Shown here: positions 17,574 through 26,526 of the stretch, one piece after another
Position numbering within the stretch: the first letter of the stretch is position 1
Layout: every line of letters starts with the position of its first letter
Assembly (NCBI RefSeq): GCF_014694385.1
Contig: NZ_JAAOCA010000010.1
Span: 99,787-163,786 of the forward strand
Direction: 5' to 3'
Length of the DNA stretch: 64,000 bases
Source: Pseudomonas typographi
GTDB taxonomy: Bacteria > Pseudomonadota > Gammaproteobacteria > Pseudomonadales > Pseudomonadaceae
Program-made: the position numbers and the translations under genes
Notes under the pieces: generated by a model
The model's database searches: none
What the model saw: only the letters and a program-made list of their open reading frames with translations
Told to the model about the DNA's origin: nothing

Positions 17574-18905
17574 TCAAAAGGTCGAACTCGCCTGAAGCCC
17601 CAACACCACCGCGTTATCCACCTCGCGCACGCCCCCTGGGTTACGTACGTACTGGATATTGGGCATTAGGTTAAGCCAGCCGGTGGCCTGTATGCCGTAG
17701 TTCAACTCGGCGATGTACGCGGTATGTTGCTCGGGTATGTAGCCCAGTGCGTTGTCGCCTAGCCCGCTCAGGTCGTTCTGCAGCTTGGCGTTGCGCAAGT
17801 AGCGACTGCTGGCGTGGATGCGGGCCACGGCCAAGCCCAAGGTATCGTGTGGGCGGGCATCGAAGGGCCCTTTGTAAATCATGCTGGTGTGTTGGTAGCT
17901 GTCTACCGGGTTGGTCGCGCGGTCGTGGAAGGTCGCACTGGCGTACAGCACCAGCCCACGGTTGGCGTCGCCACCGCGCGCGGTCACCTGCTGCTTGGCA
18001 GTTATCCACCAACCATGGCGGCTATCTTGGCTGCGATAGTTTTCGCCGGTCAGCGCGGCCGGCTGGCCATCGGCGCCGTCGTACACGTCGTCGTGGTTAG
18101 CCGTGTTGTAGTAATAGCCCAGGCGGTATTCGCCCGGCAGGTGGTTCGGCTGTGGCGTCCACACCAGCTCGGCCGGCAATAGCATGCCGCGTGTGCCGTG
18201 GGTGCGCAGCTTCATCGCGTTGTCGTTTTCCAGGCCTGAAGGGTCGATGTTGTACACGCCCACCTGCGCGGCCAGTTCTGGCACCACGCGATAACGGATG
18301 CGTAACGCCCATGAACTGGTGGGGCTGTTGTAGATGTCATTCACGTAGTTGCCAGGTTGCGAGCCGCAGAACGCCAAGTTCTGGAACAGGCAGTCTTGTA
18401 CGGCGAATTCGTCGCTGACGGTAAACCGGCCGCCTTTGACATTCAGCCGATCGTCGAACCAGCCCTTACTCAGCCACAACTCGGTAATACGGGTAACGCT
18501 GCCCCGGCCGTGGATTTGCTGCGTGGCGGCGAAGCCTCCGGCGCGTGGGTCATTGAGCGCATCGTCGTCCAAGCTGCGGCCATTGCGGTCGGTGAACTGG
18601 ATTTGCGCCTGGGTGGCATTCCAGCCCAGCAGCTTGTTCAAGTCAAAGGTGGCGCCCAACGTCCATTGGTCGGCGTAGCGGGCGGTGTGGTGGCCGGTGT
18701 AGCCACCTCGTACATTGCCGGCGGTTTCGCTTAAATAGGCCAGTTGAAAATCCACCCCCTTGGCCAGCAACTCACTGCGCAGGCCACCCCAATCGCCAAG
18801 CATCCAGGGCGAATCGGGGGCGAAAGCAGTCGCAGCGAAAGCGGGGGCAGTACAACCGACGGCAACGCCCAGGGCCAGGGCGCGGAGCTTATTACGCGAA
18901 GTCAT
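17574..18905 (-). CDS. oprB: Carbohydrate-selective porin OprB
   Basis: A 443-residue outer-membrane beta-barrel that lets glucose and other sugars enter the periplasm. The start at 18905 gives a clean signal peptide (MTSRNKLRALALGVAVGC, cleaved near AFA), then SPWMLGDWGGLRSELLAKGVDFQLAYL, the diagnostic OprB N-terminus. Barrel-type features include aromatic-rich alternating strands and the C-terminal residue Phe (LGLQASSTF), as expected for BAM-assembled porins. A longer in-frame start at 19109 would add an unlikely N-terminal extension. In P. putida the same porin type sits near the glucose dehydrogenase gcd; here the accessory segment and the channel gene lie between them. It pairs functionally with gcd (33178) in periplasmic glucose oxidation. 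Confidence 0.93.
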   Translation of the reverse strand: MTSRNKLRALALGVAVGCTAPAFAATAFAPDSPWMLGDWGGLRSELLAKGVDFQLAYLSETAGNVRGGYTGHHTARYADQWTLGATFDLNKLLGWNATQAQIQFTDRNGRSLDDDALNDPRAGGFAATQQIHGRGSVTRITELWLSKGWFDDRLNVKGGRFTVSDEFAVQDCLFQNLAFCGSQPGNYVNDIYNSPTSSWALRIRYRVVPELAAQVGVYNIDPSGLENDNAMKLRTHGTRGMLLPAELVWTPQPNHLPGEYRLGYYYNTANHDDVYDGADGQPAALTGENYRSQDSRHGWWITAKQQVTARGGDANRGLVLYASATFHDRATNPVDSYQHTSMIYKGPFDARPHDTLGLAVARIHASSRYLRNAKLQNDLSGLGDNALGYIPEQHTAYIAELNYGIQATGWLNLMPNIQYVRNPGGVREVDNAVVLGLQASSTF

Positions 18906-19074
18906 CGAAAGGTCCAAAAGTGGGCTTTTATCTGGTAAAACCCTTGATCCAGAGCGGCTGAGGCATGCGTTGCACGCGGCCCGCATGGTACCTGATCGAA
19001 AACCCAACGGCCCCTGGGTGGCCGGCAAAACACCGTTACGGTGAAGGCGATAAAGCGTCGCGATAACAGCCCTC

Positions 19075-19166
19075 TCAGCTTCGTGCCAGCCCCGCACGCA
19101 TGTCCGCACCGCTGGGCTGCTGGAACATTGCCGGGCCGAACTTCGGTAGGGCCGCCAGCAGGTAAT
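19075..19166 (-). pseudogene. Orphan 3' end of a YbdG/MscS-type channel gene
   Basis: A reading of 30 codons in minus frame encodes YLLAALPKFGPAMFQQPSG then ADMRAGLARS and a TGA at 19075. It matches the C-terminus of the intact channel gene at 31623 (YLLAVLPEFGLGVFQQPSG then ADMRAGL). Upstream the sequence changes at 19167 into the 3' end of the GntR gene. Nothing remains of the rest of the channel. This is best read as one side of the insertion of the accessory segment. Confidence 0.7.
19097..19166. repeat. Left 70-bp direct repeat of the accessory segment
   Basis: Aligns without gaps to 31711-31780 at about 56 of 70 positions (counted by eye), in the same orientation. Both lie in the 3' coding part of a YbdG-like channel gene. 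Together the two copies bracket 19167-31710, which has lower GC and catabolic genes. They resemble the att-like ends left when an element inserts into the 3' end of a gene and supplies its own version of that end. Only ~80% identity means the event is old, or the repeat came with the element. Confidence 0.6.
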
Positions 19167-19174
19167 TCCCCCCG

Positions 19175-19921
19175 TTAACCAAAAATTTCCTCCAGGTCGA
19201 CTTCTTGTTCCTCGCTTACCGATAGATCAAGCGTTTCCTCAATATGGTTCAGGTGGGCGATCACAAGATCTACCGCATTCTCACCTTGCCCCTGTTCAAT
19301 CGCTTTGATTATTTCCAGATGCTCGTGGTTAGGGCACGCCGGAACATTCGGAGAGTCGTAAAGCAGAATTATCAGGCAAGTGAGCGATGCGAGCTCCCGC
19401 ATGAGTTTCAACAGTGGTGGGCTACCGACCATCTCTGCGATCAGCAAGTGGAACTCTCCTGACAAGCGGATGACAGCCCGCTTGTCACCCGCCTCGCGCG
19501 CAGCTCGTTCCTGAGCCACGTGGTCATATAGCCGACGGATTCGCTCCTCATCGGCCTGTGTGACCAATGTACGAATCAATGCCGGTTCGAGAATTCTGCG
19601 TGCATGAAAAATGTATCGGGCCTCTTCTACCGAAGGACTTGCCACGAACGCGCCGCGATTAGGGATGGTCGTGACCACGCCTTCATGAGCAAGCCTGGCC
19701 AGCACCTCCCGGATGCGCGTCCGATTGACCTCGAATACGCTCGCCAGCTTTTCTTCAACAAGCTTGGTGCCGGGAATCAGGCGATGTTCCATCACCGCAT
19801 GAAGGATGCGTTCGTAGATGGTATCTCGCTTATCAGCCGTACCGAGGATTTGGCCCGTGGTTCGGGCTTTGCGAGGACGTATTGAAGATCGGTCATCGGT
19901 AAGCATGCGGGCAGCCTTCAT
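19175..19921 (-). CDS. GntR-family transcriptional regulator (FCD type)
   Basis: A 248-residue regulator. The winged helix-turn-helix covers roughly residues 33-95 (IYERILHAVMEHRLIPGTKL, then RTRIREVLARLAHEGVV, NRGAFVASP) and the FCD effector domain follows to about residue 225, with metal-type ligands in FHLLIAEMVGS and HLEIIKAIEQG, where His occurs as in other FCD proteins. It ends 8 bases inside the left end of the accessory segment, so it was probably brought in with the cluster. It is divergent from the transporter operon. Candidate operators with ATTGTCACAA are at 19944-19960, just upstream of its start, and 20181-20195. It is likely an auto-regulating repressor or activator of the operon, responding to the substrate. 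Confidence 0.93.
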   Translation of the reverse strand: MKAARMLTDDRSSIRPRKARTTGQILGTADKRDTIYERILHAVMEHRLIPGTKLVEEKLASVFEVNRTRIREVLARLAHEGVVTTIPNRGAFVASPSVEEARYIFHARRILEPALIRTLVTQADEERIRRLYDHVAQERAAREAGDKRAVIRLSGEFHLLIAEMVGSPPLLKLMRELASLTCLIILLYDSPNVPACPNHEHLEIIKAIEQGQGENAVDLVIAHLNHIEETLDLSVSEEQEVDLEEIFG

Positions 19922-19943
19922 GGTCTGTTACGAAAGGTTCCGT

Positions 19944-19960
19944 GATTGTCACAAAATTGT
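19944..19960. promoter_or_regulatory. Candidate GntR operator, regulator side
   Basis: GATTGTCACAAAATTGT, containing the palindrome TTGTCACAA. It lies 23 bases upstream of the regulator start. The same core occurs at 20181-20195. Suggests autoregulation; unproven. Confidence 0.5.
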
Positions 19961-20180
19961 CCATCATTGTTCAAGGGTGCACCCTCGGTGATCACTGTAT
20001 TCACTCATGCACCGTATAAGAGCAGGAATCCGGGCGTAGCACAGTGCCGCGCGGGGCTGAGAAAGGTCCCCTGTTGTGAATCCCCGAATGCCCCTATATC
20101 GCGGTCTACAGGGCATCTGCGCGCTAGAAGCGATCCCTTGATAATGCCTTTGTCACAGAATGGCATAGCGCTTGCAGTTC

Positions 20181-20195
20181 GATTGTCACAATTGT
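20181..20195. promoter_or_regulatory. Candidate GntR operator, transporter side
   Basis: GATTGTCACAATTGT, sharing a 10-base core with the site at 19944-19960 and containing two overlapping palindromes, TTGTCACAA and ACAATTGT. It is 177 bases upstream of the binding-protein start and just before an AT-rich block. A third, partial match, TTTGTCACAGAA, starts at 20151. Binding by the neighbouring regulator is inferred. Confidence 0.5.
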
Positions 20196-20371
20196 AAATA
20201 ATTTAGCGACAATATTAAAAATCAAGATGTTAGCGATCCACGTTCCCATTGACCATGCCTTACAACGTTCCTCTTCACGAGCCGGTGACGTGTGCCAGGG
20301 AACCACTGGCATCACGCCATAACACCCGAATAGGGGTTCGCTCACTCACCTTCAATAAAGTAACCCATACG

Positions 20372-21982
20372 ATGAAAACGAAGATGATGCGGTTCTTTCT
20401 GAAGCCAACTGCTCAGGCACTGGCAGTCGTTTCCCTCCTAGGCGCGGCGCTGAGTTCGAGCGCGTTTGCTCAGGATGCGAATTCAATCCTGGTGGTGGCG
20501 GGGCCTCGGACTCCTGAATCACTGGACCAAGAGTACCCACCTACCGAAGCGACTCACGAAGCGAAACGGAATATCTACGAGCGGTTGCTGGCGTATGACA
20601 CCAAGGTCGCCGACGGTGTGCAGGTCGAGAATTTCGACAAATTGGTGGGGGCGCTCGCCGAAAGTTGGACGGTGGCAGAGGACAAGACCTCCATCACCTT
20701 TCATCTGCGCCCTGGGGTCAAAAGCGCTGCCGGCAACACCTTGTCAGCGGACGACGTTATGTGGTCTTTCGAACGCGGCTGGAACAAGAATGCGAATTTT
20801 CGCTGGTACATGAGCCAGATCTTGGGCATCGAGTCTTTTGAAGAGGCCTTCAAGAAACTGGATGCGATGACGGTGAAAGTCACGTTGCCGAAAACCTCAC
20901 CGCTGATTGAGCGAATCTGGGTAAATAACGATCTGGGTATTTTGGACGCAGCAGCCGCCAAGAAGAACGCTACCTAAGGCGACCCGTACGCATCCACCTG
21001 GCTTTCTACCCACTCTGCTTCGTTCGCTCCGTATCAGGTCACAAAATTTCAATCAGGCCAGGAAGTCGTATACGAGGCCAACCCGAACTACTACCGCGGT
21101 GTGCCCCGCCTGTCGAAGGTGATATTCCGTGAAATGCCGACCTCGGCGAATCGCCTGGCTGCGCTGCAAGCCGGGGCCGTGGATGTAGCAGAATGGCTCT
21201 CTCCACGTGAACTTACGATGGTTGAAAAGAACCCGCAGTTGAAGGTCTGGCAGGTGTTCGGCAACTACATCCACCGTGTGGAGATGAACAACACAACCCC
21301 GCCATTCGACAATCCCAAGGTTCGTCAGGCCCTGAACTACCTCGTCCCACGTGACGACATCCTCAAGGCCGTGTACTACGGCAAGGCTCGGGCAACCAAG
21401 AGCCCGATTTCGGAGATCTACCCGTCGTACACCGATCAGTATTTCACGTACACCCAGGATGTTGAGAAGGCCAAGTCGCTATTGAAGGAAGCGGGCCAGG
21501 AATCGGGGTTCAAAACGCAGCTTGGATATCGCACTGGCGACCAGATCGAAGAAGAGATCGCGGTCATCCTCAAGACTGCATTCGCTCGCGCGAATGTAGA
21601 TGTCGAGCTTGTGAAGTTACCGTCTTCGACGCTGGTGGAGAGATACTCGAAGGGTACCATTCCGATGTACTTCTTCCGCGACATGGCGATCGTTCCTGAT
21701 GCGGCCTATGTGGCCAATCTCTGGCTGAACAGTGCCTCACTTATCAACTACGCAAAATTCAACAATGCCGAAGTAGACAAGCTGATCAATGAAGCTTTGT
21801 CGAGTACGGACGAGGCAACGCGCGATGCAGGCATGAAGCGCGTTCAGCAAATCGTCATGGATCAAGCCCCGTGGGTTTTCCTGATGAACCCTGGTTTTCA
21901 GCTCGCGACACGTGCAAACGTCGCGGGTTTCAGCTGGTACACGCCCAACAGCAACAGTTGGTATGACTTCTACAAGAAGTAG
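20372..21982 (+). pseudogene. Family 5 solute-binding protein with in-frame TAA at codon 202
   Basis: The periplasmic binding component of the ABC importer that follows. Read through, it is a 536-codon protein: signal peptide (ends SSAFAQ near residue 31), then SILVVAGPRTPESLDQEYPP and the usual SBP_bac_5 motifs such as LAESWTVAEDKTSITFHLRPGV and LSADDVMWSFERGW. A TAA at 20975-20977 interrupts NAT/GDPYASTW. After it the same frame continues without a break to TAG at 21980, with EVVYEANPNYYRG, AALQAGAVDVAEWL and NNTTPPFDNPKVRQALNY all intact. So a single nonsense codon (for example from AAA, CAA or GAA) splits an otherwise full-length gene. The TAA would give a 201-residue fragment that cannot bind solute. 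Readthrough or an assembly error is possible. Start chosen at 20372 for the signal peptide. Confidence 0.85.
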
Positions 21983-22050
21983 GGAGCATCAATAGGGGGG
22001 TAGGGCCTTCGCCCCTCTCGCTACGCAAGCCTACACACCAGGAAAACAGT

Positions 22051-23091
22051 ATGAGACTTAGCATTTCATTGCGGTCGCTGCCCCGCCCTTTACGAATCGT
22101 TCTGGCCAGGCTGACCATTCTTGTTCCGCAGATGTTTGGCGTTCTGCTTGCCACGTTCCTACTTATTCGACTGCTGCCAGGGGACCCGGCCCTGTTGATG
22201 CTGGGCAACATGGCCACCCCAGAACAAATTTTGAGTTTGCGCGAGCGACTCGGGCTCAACGGTAGTATCTGGTCGCAATTCACCAGTTATCTATCGACGG
22301 TCGTTCATGGGGATTTGGGTACATCAATGTTCACGTCCAACCCTGTGGTTGTCGATTTGCTTGATCGTGTCCCGGCAACGCTTGAGTTGATTACTTACAC
22401 GATGATTTTGACGATCACCGTGAGCGTGACTCTCGCCGTCGTCGCCGTCACCAAGCCGAAAGGGGTAATTGCTCGCTTTAGCAAGGTATACGGCCTTGCC
22501 GCTGGGGCAGTACCGGACTTTTGGGTTGGCCTTCTCCTCATTTATTTTCTCTTCAATGTTGCCGGTATTGCACCCGCACCGTTCGGCAGGCTCGACCCGA
22601 CCCTTTCAGCCCCGCCTGTCGTGACCGGGTTCTTGACCATCGACACATTGCTGGCAGGCGATACGGCTGCCTTTGCCTCTGCAGTGGGCCGTCTGTGCCT
22701 ACCGGTGATCACGCTGGTCATTGTGAATGCCGGCGCGTTGATGAAGATGACACAGATGGTTTTCGCCGATAACTATCGGAGTGAGTTCGTCCGCCATGCT
22801 CGTGCAAGCGGCCTTTGCGAATGGCAACTGGTTCGCATCGCGCTGCGCAACAGCCTGCCACCGATCATCACCATGGCTGGGTTTCTTTTTGGGTTCCTTT
22901 TGGGCGCTGCCGTATTGGTTGAAACGATCTTCGCTTGGGGAGGGCTGGGTCAGTACGCCGTCTCTGCGGTGATGAACAGTGATTACCCTGCCTTACAAGG
23001 TTTTGTGCTAGTGGCCGCCGCGTTCATTCTCATCGTATACACCGTCGTAGATGTGCTCTACGGCATCGCTGATCCGAGGATACAGGTATGA
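22051..23091 (+). CDS. ABC transporter permease (dipeptide/nickel type, DppB-like)
   Basis: A 346-residue inner-membrane subunit with about six helices. The DppB-type N-terminus (LTILVPQMFGVLLATFLLIRLLPGDPA) and the long periplasmic segment with LGDLGTS-like GDLGTSMFTSNPV are typical. The EAA loop that contacts the ATPase is EFVRHARASGLCEWQLVRIALRNSLPP. It overlaps the next permease by four bases (ATGA). Intact, so the importer core seems functional even though the binding protein is interrupted. Confidence 0.93.
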   Translation: MRLSISLRSLPRPLRIVLARLTILVPQMFGVLLATFLLIRLLPGDPALLMLGNMATPEQILSLRERLGLNGSIWSQFTSYLSTVVHGDLGTSMFTSNPVVVDLLDRVPATLELITYTMILTITVSVTLAVVAVTKPKGVIARFSKVYGLAAGAVPDFWVGLLLIYFLFNVAGIAPAPFGRLDPTLSAPPVVTGFLTIDTLLAGDTAAFASAVGRLCLPVITLVIVNAGALMKMTQMVFADNYRSEFVRHARASGLCEWQLVRIALRNSLPPIITMAGFLFGFLLGAAVLVETIFAWGGLGQYAVSAVMNSDYPALQGFVLVAAAFILIVYTVVDVLYGIADPRIQV

Positions 23092-23933
23092 AGCAGGTAT
23101 CTGGAAAGCGCCGGGTCTGCGGCAACACGGCATTGATTATTGGGCTGGCACTCCTGGCGATGCAGGTTGTGGCGATAGTTTTCGCGCCGTGGATTGCTCC
23201 GTATTCACCGGAAACCGCTGATCCCATAAACGCGCTGCAACAACCGTCTTCGTCGCACCTGTTCGGCACCGATGTGTCAGGCATGGATATTTTTTCCCGC
23301 GTCGTTTTTGCTACGCGCATTAACCTGCTCATCAGTGTCACCGCCGTTGCGATCGCCTTCGTTATCGGGGTGCCGATCGGGCTCGCCATCGGGTACTACA
23401 AAGGTTGGCTCGGCTCCTTGGCGATGCGCCTCTTTGACTTTATCCAATCATTCCCGGTCTTCGTGCTGGGGATGGTACTGGTGTCAGTAATGGGCCAGGA
23501 AATCTGGAACGTAGCCATCGTGCTCGCCGTTCTGTTCACCCCGGTCTTCGCTCGCTTGATCCGCGCGGAGGTGTTGTCACTTCGCGATCGCCCATTCATC
23601 GCGGCAGCTAGGTGTAGCGGCGCTACAGACCGAACGATCATGTTCCAACACATCCTGCCCAATGCACTTACACCGGCAATCGTTCAGATCTCCATCAGCA
23701 TTGGCATGGCAATCCTGCTGACTGCCGGCCTGTCTTTCGTGGGCGCAGGGGTGCGGATGCCGACACCTGAATGGGGATTGATGGTGAGCAACGGCGCCCA
23801 ACAAATGATCCTCGGTATTTGGTGGGTGGCGTTGTTCCCCGGTCTCGCCATCGTCTTCTCGGTACTGACGTTTGCGCTGCTTGGAGACGCGGCTAAGCAA
23901 ATGTTCGACCCGCAGACACGGAGCACCTCATGA
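23088..23933 (+). CDS. ABC transporter permease (DppC-like)
   Basis: Second membrane subunit, 281 residues. It has the DppC signature HLFGTDVSGMDIFSRVVFATRI, and the EAA loop EVLSLRDRPFIAAARCSGATDRTIMFQHILPN. Ends with MFDPQTR, the family terminus (…LRDALDPR). Start codon overlaps the stop of the partner permease, and its own stop overlaps the ATPase start. Forms the heterodimeric channel with the DppB-like subunit. Confidence 0.93.
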   Translation: MKQVSGKRRVCGNTALIIGLALLAMQVVAIVFAPWIAPYSPETADPINALQQPSSSHLFGTDVSGMDIFSRVVFATRINLLISVTAVAIAFVIGVPIGLAIGYYKGWLGSLAMRLFDFIQSFPVFVLGMVLVSVMGQEIWNVAIVLAVLFTPVFARLIRAEVLSLRDRPFIAAARCSGATDRTIMFQHILPNALTPAIVQISISIGMAILLTAGLSFVGAGVRMPTPEWGLMVSNGAQQMILGIWWVALFPGLAIVFSVLTFALLGDAAKQMFDPQTRSTS

Positions 23934-25588
23934 CGAAAGTTAACCAGCCCTTGCTCGAAGTCCGCAACCTGTCTGTTGGATTCTCTGACGGTGCACATTC
24001 GCTCGCGCTACAGCACGTAGGCTTCTCGCTGAAGAAAGGAGAAATCCTCGGCATTGTCGGCGAGACGGGCGCAGGCAAGTCGCTGCTGGCGCGAGCCATC
24101 ATCGACATGCTGCCCGGTGATGGGCGCATTGTCGAAGGCGAGATTTTGGTAAATGGGCACGCTATTTCCAAGATGACAGCGGAGCAGCGCCGCGGTTATC
24201 GCGGTGGTGAAGTTGCGCTTATCGGAACGAACGCCAAGTCTTTGTTGGATCCGGTTGTGAATGTCGGCGAGCAGATCGCTAGGATCCTTCGCGCACATCG
24301 GGGCATCAACAACAAAGACGCTTGGCGCGAGGCCATTCGCCTGTTTGAGCAAGTCGGGATCGTCGACCCGCACAGAAGGGCCCATGCGTATCCCCATGAG
24401 CTATCGGGCGGTATGGCGCAACGCGTTGTGATTGCGATGGCTCTGATTGCGCAGCCGAAGATCCTGCTCGCCGACGACGCAACATTGGGCCTGGACGCCA
24501 CTATCCAGCTGCAAGTCTTGGATCTGCTCGTGGAAAAATGCCGTGAACTCGGACTCGCAGTGGTCTTGATTACCCATGACCTCGGCATAGTGGCCAGCTA
24601 TTGCGATCGAGTAGGGATCATGAAATCCGGGCGATTGCTGGAGCTCGAAACCATCCGTTCTTTCTTGAACGATGGCCCTAAACATCCGTACAGCCAAGAA
24701 CTGCTGGATGCCGCTAGGGTGCGGCCGCTCCCCATGGGCTACGACCAGGCCCAAAACGGCAGCCAGGCACCCCCTCTGTTGGAGGTTATCGATCTGGTCA
24801 AGACGTTCCATGTAGAAGGTTCCAGCGAACCCGTTCGGGCGGTAGACCATGTGTCGTTGACCATTCGCAAAGGGGAGACGCTGGCACTTGTGGGAGAGAG
24901 CGGGTCAGGCAAAACCACCACCGGCCAATGTATTGTTCGGCTGCTGCAGTCCGACTCGGGCTCTATCCGCTTTGATGGAACAGAAACCCTGAGCCTTCCA
25001 GACAGGCAATTTAGGGACGTCCGACGCCGCATGCAGATGGTTTTTCAAGAGCCCTACGTTGCGCTGAATCCGAGATGGCGAGTACGGGATCTTGTGGCCG
25101 AGCCGCTGAAGCTAGGTGAGCGATTGACGCGAGCTGAGAAGCAAACGCGCGTGATGGAGCTGCTTGACCTGGTGGGTATCGCCAGCGTCAAGGCTGATGC
25201 CTATCCGCATGAGCTGACCGCAGGTGAACAGAAACGTGTCGGGGTGGCCAGGGCCCTTGCTATCCGCCCCGATTTTGTGATTTTCGACGAGCCGACAACG
25301 GCTCTGGATATCCGCGTGCGCGCGCAGATTATCGATCTGGTGCGTGACCTGCAGAAGCGCATGGGGCTGTCCGCACTGTTCATCACCCATGACCTTAACT
25401 CGGTGCGGTCTCTGGCCCACTATGTCGCGGTCATGCGTCACGGAAAGATTATTGAGCAAGGCCCGACGGAAGAGATCTTCGCCAATCCGAAACAGGCCTA
25501 TACCCGCAAGCTCCTTGATGCGGAGCTGCCCATTGAAGCCCGAGCCGAGGCCAGTACTCCCATCCTACAGACGGAGCAGCAGCTATGA
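23930..25588 (+). CDS. ABC transporter ATPase, fused double NBD (DppD-DppF type)
   Basis: A 552-residue fusion of the two nucleotide-binding domains that are separate subunits in Dpp/Opp systems. NBD1 has Walker A GETGAGKSL, signature LSGGMAQR and Walker B ILLADDATLGLD; the usual DEPT is DDAT here. NBD2 (from about residue 285) has Walker A GESGSGKTT, Walker B FVIFDEPTTALD and a signature-like TAGEQKRVG, where the usual LSGGQ Ser is replaced by an Ala-Gly pair. So NBD2 has a degenerate signature and the pair may work asymmetrically, with only one canonical ATP site. This matches the fused subunits seen in other importers. It overlaps both neighbours and belongs to the same operon. Confidence 0.93.
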   Translation: MTKVNQPLLEVRNLSVGFSDGAHSLALQHVGFSLKKGEILGIVGETGAGKSLLARAIIDMLPGDGRIVEGEILVNGHAISKMTAEQRRGYRGGEVALIGTNAKSLLDPVVNVGEQIARILRAHRGINNKDAWREAIRLFEQVGIVDPHRRAHAYPHELSGGMAQRVVIAMALIAQPKILLADDATLGLDATIQLQVLDLLVEKCRELGLAVVLITHDLGIVASYCDRVGIMKSGRLLELETIRSFLNDGPKHPYSQELLDAARVRPLPMGYDQAQNGSQAPPLLEVIDLVKTFHVEGSSEPVRAVDHVSLTIRKGETLALVGESGSGKTTTGQCIVRLLQSDSGSIRFDGTETLSLPDRQFRDVRRRMQMVFQEPYVALNPRWRVRDLVAEPLKLGERLTRAEKQTRVMELLDLVGIASVKADAYPHELTAGEQKRVGVARALAIRPDFVIFDEPTTALDIRVRAQIIDLVRDLQKRMGLSALFITHDLNSVRSLAHYVAVMRHGKIIEQGPTEEIFANPKQAYTRKLLDAELPIEARAEASTPILQTEQQL

Positions 25589-26526
25589 ACGCCGATCATT
25601 CAGCGACAAAGCCGGTGATCGTGACCGGTGCTGCGGGGCTGATAGGACGCCAGTTGGTGCGTCGGCTATTCGAGCAGGGCCGTCCAGTGGTGGCGCTGGA
25701 TCGACTTGCCTCGATCACCCGCGAAGGTATCGAGATCAAAGAGTGCGATTTGGGTGATATCCATCGCCTGCATGCGATCGCGAAAGAGGGTGTCGAATCG
25801 ATCATACATTGCGGCGCTTATTCCGGGCCAATGGTGGCTCGTGATGTGCCCTATTCAATGGTGCAGGTGAACATTGTCGGTACGGCTAACGTGCTTGAAC
25901 TTGCGCGTATCCATGGTGCGCGGCGGTTCGTCTACTGCTCCTCGACCAGTGCTTACGGTGTCGTCGAATCAGGCCCCGTTTGCGAAGACGTTGTACTCAG
26001 GCCGGGCAGCCTTTATGGCGCGAGCAAGGTGTCATCCGAATACATCACAACGGCCTATGCGAAGCAGTACGGGTTGTCTGCGGCGAGTGTTCGCCTGTCC
26101 TGGGTATACGGCCCGGGTAGAACCACCGAGTGTGTGATCCGCACAATGCTTGAGAACGCCCTGGCAAAGCGCCCGACCAGAATGGCCTTCGGCTCGGATT
26201 TCCCCCGGCAATTCATCCACGTCGACGATGCGGTTGAAGGGCTTCTGAATGCCCTGGACGCGCCTGAATTGCCGCGCCCGACCTACAACATCACCGGCGA
26301 CACCTGGGGCACGCTTGAAGAGGTTGCGCAGATAGTGCGCAAGCTATTCCCGGATGCGGACATAGCGCTTCAGCCTGGGCCTGACCCGGTAGATGAATAC
26401 CAGGAAAAATTCAGTATTGAAGCCGCTCGTCGTGACCTCAACTACGAGCCCAGGATTGCTCTGGAGCAGGGCATTGGTGCTTATGCGGCGTGGATAGAAT
26501 CGACCCAAGGAGGCCGCCGTGGTTGA
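25585..26526 (+). CDS. NAD-dependent epimerase/dehydratase family protein
   Basis: A 313-residue extended short-chain dehydrogenase. The Rossmann loop is VTGAAGLIGRQLVRRL (Gly residues 15-21), the acidic residue after strand two is D39 in VVALDR, which suggests NAD(H) rather than NADP(H), and the catalytic Tyr144/Lys148 lie in SLYGASK with the Ser in CSSTSAYG. The later segment PRQFIHVDDAVEGLLNAL is a family hallmark. Such enzymes act on nucleotide sugars or free sugar acids; uronate dehydrogenase belongs here. In this operon it probably oxidises a hydroxyl group of the imported substrate or a sugar part of it. The overlap with the ATPase stop shows shared transcription. Confidence 0.88.
   Translation: MNADHSATKPVIVTGAAGLIGRQLVRRLFEQGRPVVALDRLASITREGIEIKECDLGDIHRLHAIAKEGVESIIHCGAYSGPMVARDVPYSMVQVNIVGTANVLELARIHGARRFVYCSSTSAYGVVESGPVCEDVVLRPGSLYGASKVSSEYITTAYAKQYGLSAASVRLSWVYGPGRTTECVIRTMLENALAKRPTRMAFGSDFPRQFIHVDDAVEGLLNALDAPELPRPTYNITGDTWGTLEEVAQIVRKLFPDADIALQPGPDPVDEYQEKFSIEAARRDLNYEPRIALEQGIGAYAAWIESTQGGRRG

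Larger units (their letters stand above)
19922..20371. promoter_or_regulatory. Divergent intergenic region of the accessory operon (450 bases)
   Basis: AT-rich, no convincing gene. It separates the GntR gene (minus) from the binding-protein gene (plus) and must hold both promoters. It contains both candidate operators and, between 20195 and 20225, a very AT-rich block (TAAATAATTTAGCG, AATATTAAAA) that would suit a melted promoter or UP element. An upstream in-frame start at 20249 extends the binding-protein frame, but lacks a signal peptide at its end, so the region up to 20371 is taken as leader. Confidence 0.6.
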
